Assembly (NCBI GenBank): GCA_902773455.1
Contig: CACYEW010000315.1
Span: 1 to 7,439, forward strand
Length of the DNA: 7,439 nucleotides
Reading direction: 5' to 3'
Source: an uncultured Ruminococcus sp.
Lineage (GTDB): Bacteria > Bacillota > Clostridia > Oscillospirales > CAG-272
In this document: positions 5,683-7,439 of the stretch, one piece after another
Numbering within the stretch: position 1 is the first letter of the stretch
Layout of the letters: each line of letters starts with the position of its first letter
Position numbers and translations under genes: made by a program
Notes under the pieces: generated by a model
Seen by the model: only the letters and a program-made list of their open reading frames with translations
The model's database searches: none
Told to the model about the DNA's origin: nothing

Positions 5683-7041
5683 ATGATCAACACGAAAGAT
5701 ATTTTAGAGACCATAAATATGGTCAAAGAGGAGAACCTCGATATCCGTACGGTCACGATGGGCATATCCCTGCTCGACTGTGCGGCGGGTTCCGCGAAAG
5801 AGGCGTGCGACAGGATCTACGATAAGATCACCGGCAAAGCCGGAAAACTCGTCTGCACCGCCGAACAGATAGAAAAAGAATACGGCATACCGATAATCAA
5901 CAAGCGCGTGTCTCTTACGCCGATATCGCTTCTCGGCGGCAGATATTCCGAAGAAGAATACGTCCGCATCGCCGAAACGCTCGACCGCGCGGCAGACGCG
6001 CTCGGCATCAACTTCATCGGCGGCTACGGCGCGCTCGTGCAGAAGGGCTTTACCGGCGCAGACGAGAGACTCATAAATTCGATACCCGAGGCGCTCGCTT
6101 CGACGGGTAAGGTCTGCTCGTCCGTAAACGTCGCTTCCACCAAAGCCGGTATAGATATGGACGCCGTCGCCCTTATGGGCAAAATAATAAAAAGGACCGC
6201 GTATCTTACGCGGGATAAGGACTGCATCGGCTGCGCGAAGCTCGTCGTGTTTGCAAACGTCCCGGAGGATAACCCCTTTATGGCGGGCGCTTTCCACGGC
6301 ACAGGCGAAGCCGAATGCGTGATAAACGTCGGCGTTTCCGGACCCGGCGTCGTGGCTTCCGCCATAGCGAGAGCCGGCGACTGCGATTTCTCCGAGCTTG
6401 CGGAGGTCATAAAGAGAACGGCGTTCAAGATCACCCGTATGGGTCAGCTCGTAGCGCGGGAAGCGTCGAAGCGGCTCGGCGTGCCGTTCGGCATAGTCGA
6501 CCTCTCGCTCGCGCCGACTCCAGCCGTGGGCGACTCGGTAGCGAGGATACTCGAGGGAATGGGACTTGAAACGTGCGGCGCCTGCGGCACTACCGCGGCT
6601 CTCGCGCTTTTGAACGACGCGGTGAAGAAGGGCGGCGTTATGGCGTCGTCTCACGTCGGAGGCCTTTCCGGCGCGTTCATACCCGTTTCGGAAGACGCCG
6701 GCATGATCGAAGCGGTAAGCAAAGGCGCCCTCACGATAGAGAAGCTCGAAGCGATGACCGCCGTCTGCTCTGTCGGTCTCGATATGATAGCGATACCCGG
6801 CGATACCGACGAAGCCGTCATCTGCGGACTTATCGCGGATGAGATCTCGATAGGCGTGGCGAATACGAAGACCACCGCCGTCCGCGTGATACCCGCCTAC
6901 GGCAAAAAAGCCGGAGACAGCGTTACCTTCGGCGGTCTTCTCGGCGAAGCCCCCGTTATGAAGATAAGCGCTCTGTCACCGGCAAAATTCATTGCCCGCG
7001 GCGGAAGGATCCCCGCGCCGATACACTCGCTGAAAAACTGA
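5683..7041 (+). CDS. PFL family protein (UPF0210 / DUF711)
   Basis: A 452-residue cytosolic protein, full length for UPF0210, whose fold resembles the pyruvate formate-lyase/ribonucleotide reductase barrel (hence PFL family). It lacks the glycyl-radical signature, so it is not itself a formate lyase. Recognisable conserved stretches are MGISLLDC (26-33), a Gly-rich segment near FIGGYGALVQKG (111-122), CGACGTTAAL (298-307), HVGGLSGAFIPVSEDAG (324-340) and DMIAIPGDT (367-375). The conserved cysteines C298 and C301 and Gly-rich loops suggest an active site, but the reaction is unknown. The ATG at 5683 has AGGA (5671-5674) 8 bases upstream, inside the end of the ACT gene, so the two are co-transcribed and probably coupled. 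The TGA stop at 7039-7041 directly abuts the stop codon of the convergent DUF1540 gene. Confidence 0.94.
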   Translation: MINTKDILETINMVKEENLDIRTVTMGISLLDCAAGSAKEACDRIYDKITGKAGKLVCTAEQIEKEYGIPIINKRVSLTPISLLGGRYSEEEYVRIAETLDRAADALGINFIGGYGALVQKGFTGADERLINSIPEALASTGKVCSSVNVASTKAGIDMDAVALMGKIIKRTAYLTRDKDCIGCAKLVVFANVPEDNPFMAGAFHGTGEAECVINVGVSGPGVVASAIARAGDCDFSELAEVIKRTAFKITRMGQLVAREASKRLGVPFGIVDLSLAPTPAVGDSVARILEGMGLETCGACGTTAALALLNDAVKKGGVMASSHVGGLSGAFIPVSEDAGMIEAVSKGALTIEKLEAMTAVCSVGLDMIAIPGDTDEAVICGLIADEISIGVANTKTTAVRVIPAYGKKAGDSVTFGGLLGEAPVMKISALSPAKFIARGGRIPAPIHSLKN

Positions 7042-7236
7042 TCAGACCGTATTCTTCGGTACGAACGTCGCGCAGACCGTGTCCGAGCAGGAGCTCGCAT
7101 ACGAAGGACCGACCGCTATCCTGTCGGCGGTGCATTGATCGTATTCGGTGTGATAGATACAGTTTTTCACGTCGCAGGAAACTCCCTTGATGTGTCTGCC
7201 GTTTTTCGGTGTTCTTTCGTCTTCAAAAAGTGCCAT
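7042..7236 (-). CDS. DUF1540 cysteine-rich small protein
   Basis: A 64-residue protein with the DUF1540 pattern: V-S-C21-D-V-K-N-C26-I-Y-H, then C35-T-A, I-x-V-G, and finally C50-x4-C55-ATF. Cysteines 21, 26, 35, 50 and 55 with H29 are plausible metal ligands; the family is common in spore-forming Clostridia and Bacilli and its role is not established. The ATG at 7236-7234 has a perfect AGGAGG (complement of 7245-7250) 8 bases upstream, suggesting strong translation. It converges on the UPF0210 gene with no intervening base, and no terminator stem is visible past its stop. A weak promoter candidate lies at 7260-7290. Confidence 0.9.
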   Translation of the reverse strand: MALFEDERTPKNGRHIKGVSCDVKNCIYHTEYDQCTADRIAVGPSYASSCSDTVCATFVPKNTV

Positions 7237-7259
7237 GATGATATCCTCCTTTTTCGGAT

Positions 7260-7290
7260 ATTATCGGCGCGTGAATAATGAAATATTCAA
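7260..7290 (-). promoter_or_regulatory. Tentative promoter for the DUF1540 gene
   Basis: On the minus strand, TTGAAT (complement of 7285-7290) and GATAAT (complement of 7260-7265) are separated by 19 bases, longer than ideal. It sits just after the terminator of the next gene and 24 bases before the DUF1540 ATG, where a promoter is needed, because the terminator would block read-through. Position supports it more than sequence does. Confidence 0.35.
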
Positions 7291-7316
7291 AAAAACGACC
7301 GCTGAGGTCGTTTTTT
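7290..7316. terminator. Bidirectional rho-independent terminator
   Basis: A symmetric hairpin with A-run, CGACC (7296-7300), loop GCTGA (7301-7305), GGTCG (7306-7310), and T-run (7311-7317). Each strand shows a GC stem followed by at least six T. On the minus strand it ends the membrane-protein gene whose stop is at 7321-7323. On the plus strand it is the first good terminator after the UPF0210 gene. Confidence 0.85.
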
Positions 7317-7320
7317 TATC

Positions 7321-7439
7321 TTATTGATCGCGTCTTAACGCTTTCCGGGCTGATTTTTTCTTTTTCTTTAATATGAGTATCACTGCCGTTACGGCGCCCG
7401 CCGCGGCGACTGCGCAGGCGGCGATTATCACCGCCGTGA
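7321..7439 (-). CDS. C-terminal end of a membrane-anchored protein (partial)
   Basis: The last 38 residues of a leftward gene cut by the window edge, too short to rank as a long open frame. It encodes a hydrophobic helix of about 22 residues (AVIIAACAVAAAG..ILIL) followed by KKKKK and a basic tail ending RRDQ, then TAA (complement of 7321-7323). This is a C-terminal transmembrane anchor with a positively charged cytoplasmic end, as in many Gram-positive surface proteins. Whether a sortase LPxTG-type motif precedes the helix cannot be seen. A terminator starts 4 bases past the stop, supporting the reading frame. Confidence 0.75.
   Translation of the reverse strand, partial: TAVIIAACAVAAAGAVTAVILILKKKKKSARKALRRDQ

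Noticed and set aside
5704..6654. Open frame of 316 codons on the minus strand inside the UPF0210 gene
   Set aside because: It is antisense to a full-length conserved family and its product is Arg-rich and low in hydrophobic patterning, so it is a by-product of codon bias.

Overview
The window reads as chromosomal DNA of a Gram-positive anaerobe of the class Clostridia, probably an uncultured gut-type lineage. This is inferred from gene content: alanine racemase paired with a sporulation-type lipoprotein, a DUF1540 cysteine-rich protein, and an ACT/UPF0210 gene pair. Sec lipoproteins with short lipoboxes, strong AGGAGG-type ribosome binding sites and TTGAxx-17-TATAAT promoters point the same way. 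Base composition is moderately GC-rich in genes and AT-rich in control regions. I see no phage, transposase, CRISPR, tRNA or rRNA.

Layout. (1) The left edge (1-20) holds the first codons of a leftward gene, with an extended -10 promoter at 73-101. (2) 120-249 is a GC-rich, heavily self-complementary non-coding block, followed by a clear leftward terminator (261-290). (3) 294-5255 is a six-gene leftward unit. In transcription order it encodes a two-TM membrane protein with a soluble tail, a LolA/GerS/YdcC-like lipoprotein, alanine racemase (alr), a second lipoprotein, a cytosolic DUF4832-like glycoside-hydrolase-type protein, and a metallophosphoesterase. Three successive junctions overlap (29, 4 and 4 bp), which suggests translational coupling. 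(4) 5256-5409 is a divergent control region with two near-consensus sigma-A promoters facing away from each other across an AT tract. (5) 5410-7041 is a rightward pair, an ACT-domain protein and a UPF0210/PFL-family protein, 3 bp apart. (6) A small DUF1540 gene converges on it with no intervening base (7042-7236). (7) A bidirectional terminator (7290-7316) follows, and then the C-terminal tail of a leftward membrane-anchored protein (7321-7439).

How the genes fit together. The lipoprotein-alr order matches the known ydcC-alr (Bacillus subtilis) and gerS-alr2 (Clostridioides difficile) neighbourhoods, so the leftward unit is most simply an envelope or spore-envelope related operon with poorly characterised partners. 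The ACT-UPF0210 pair is a widely conserved two-gene unit of unknown physiological role. I find no convincing evidence of a dramatic new system. The most interesting points are the composition of the alr operon and the structured intergenic block.
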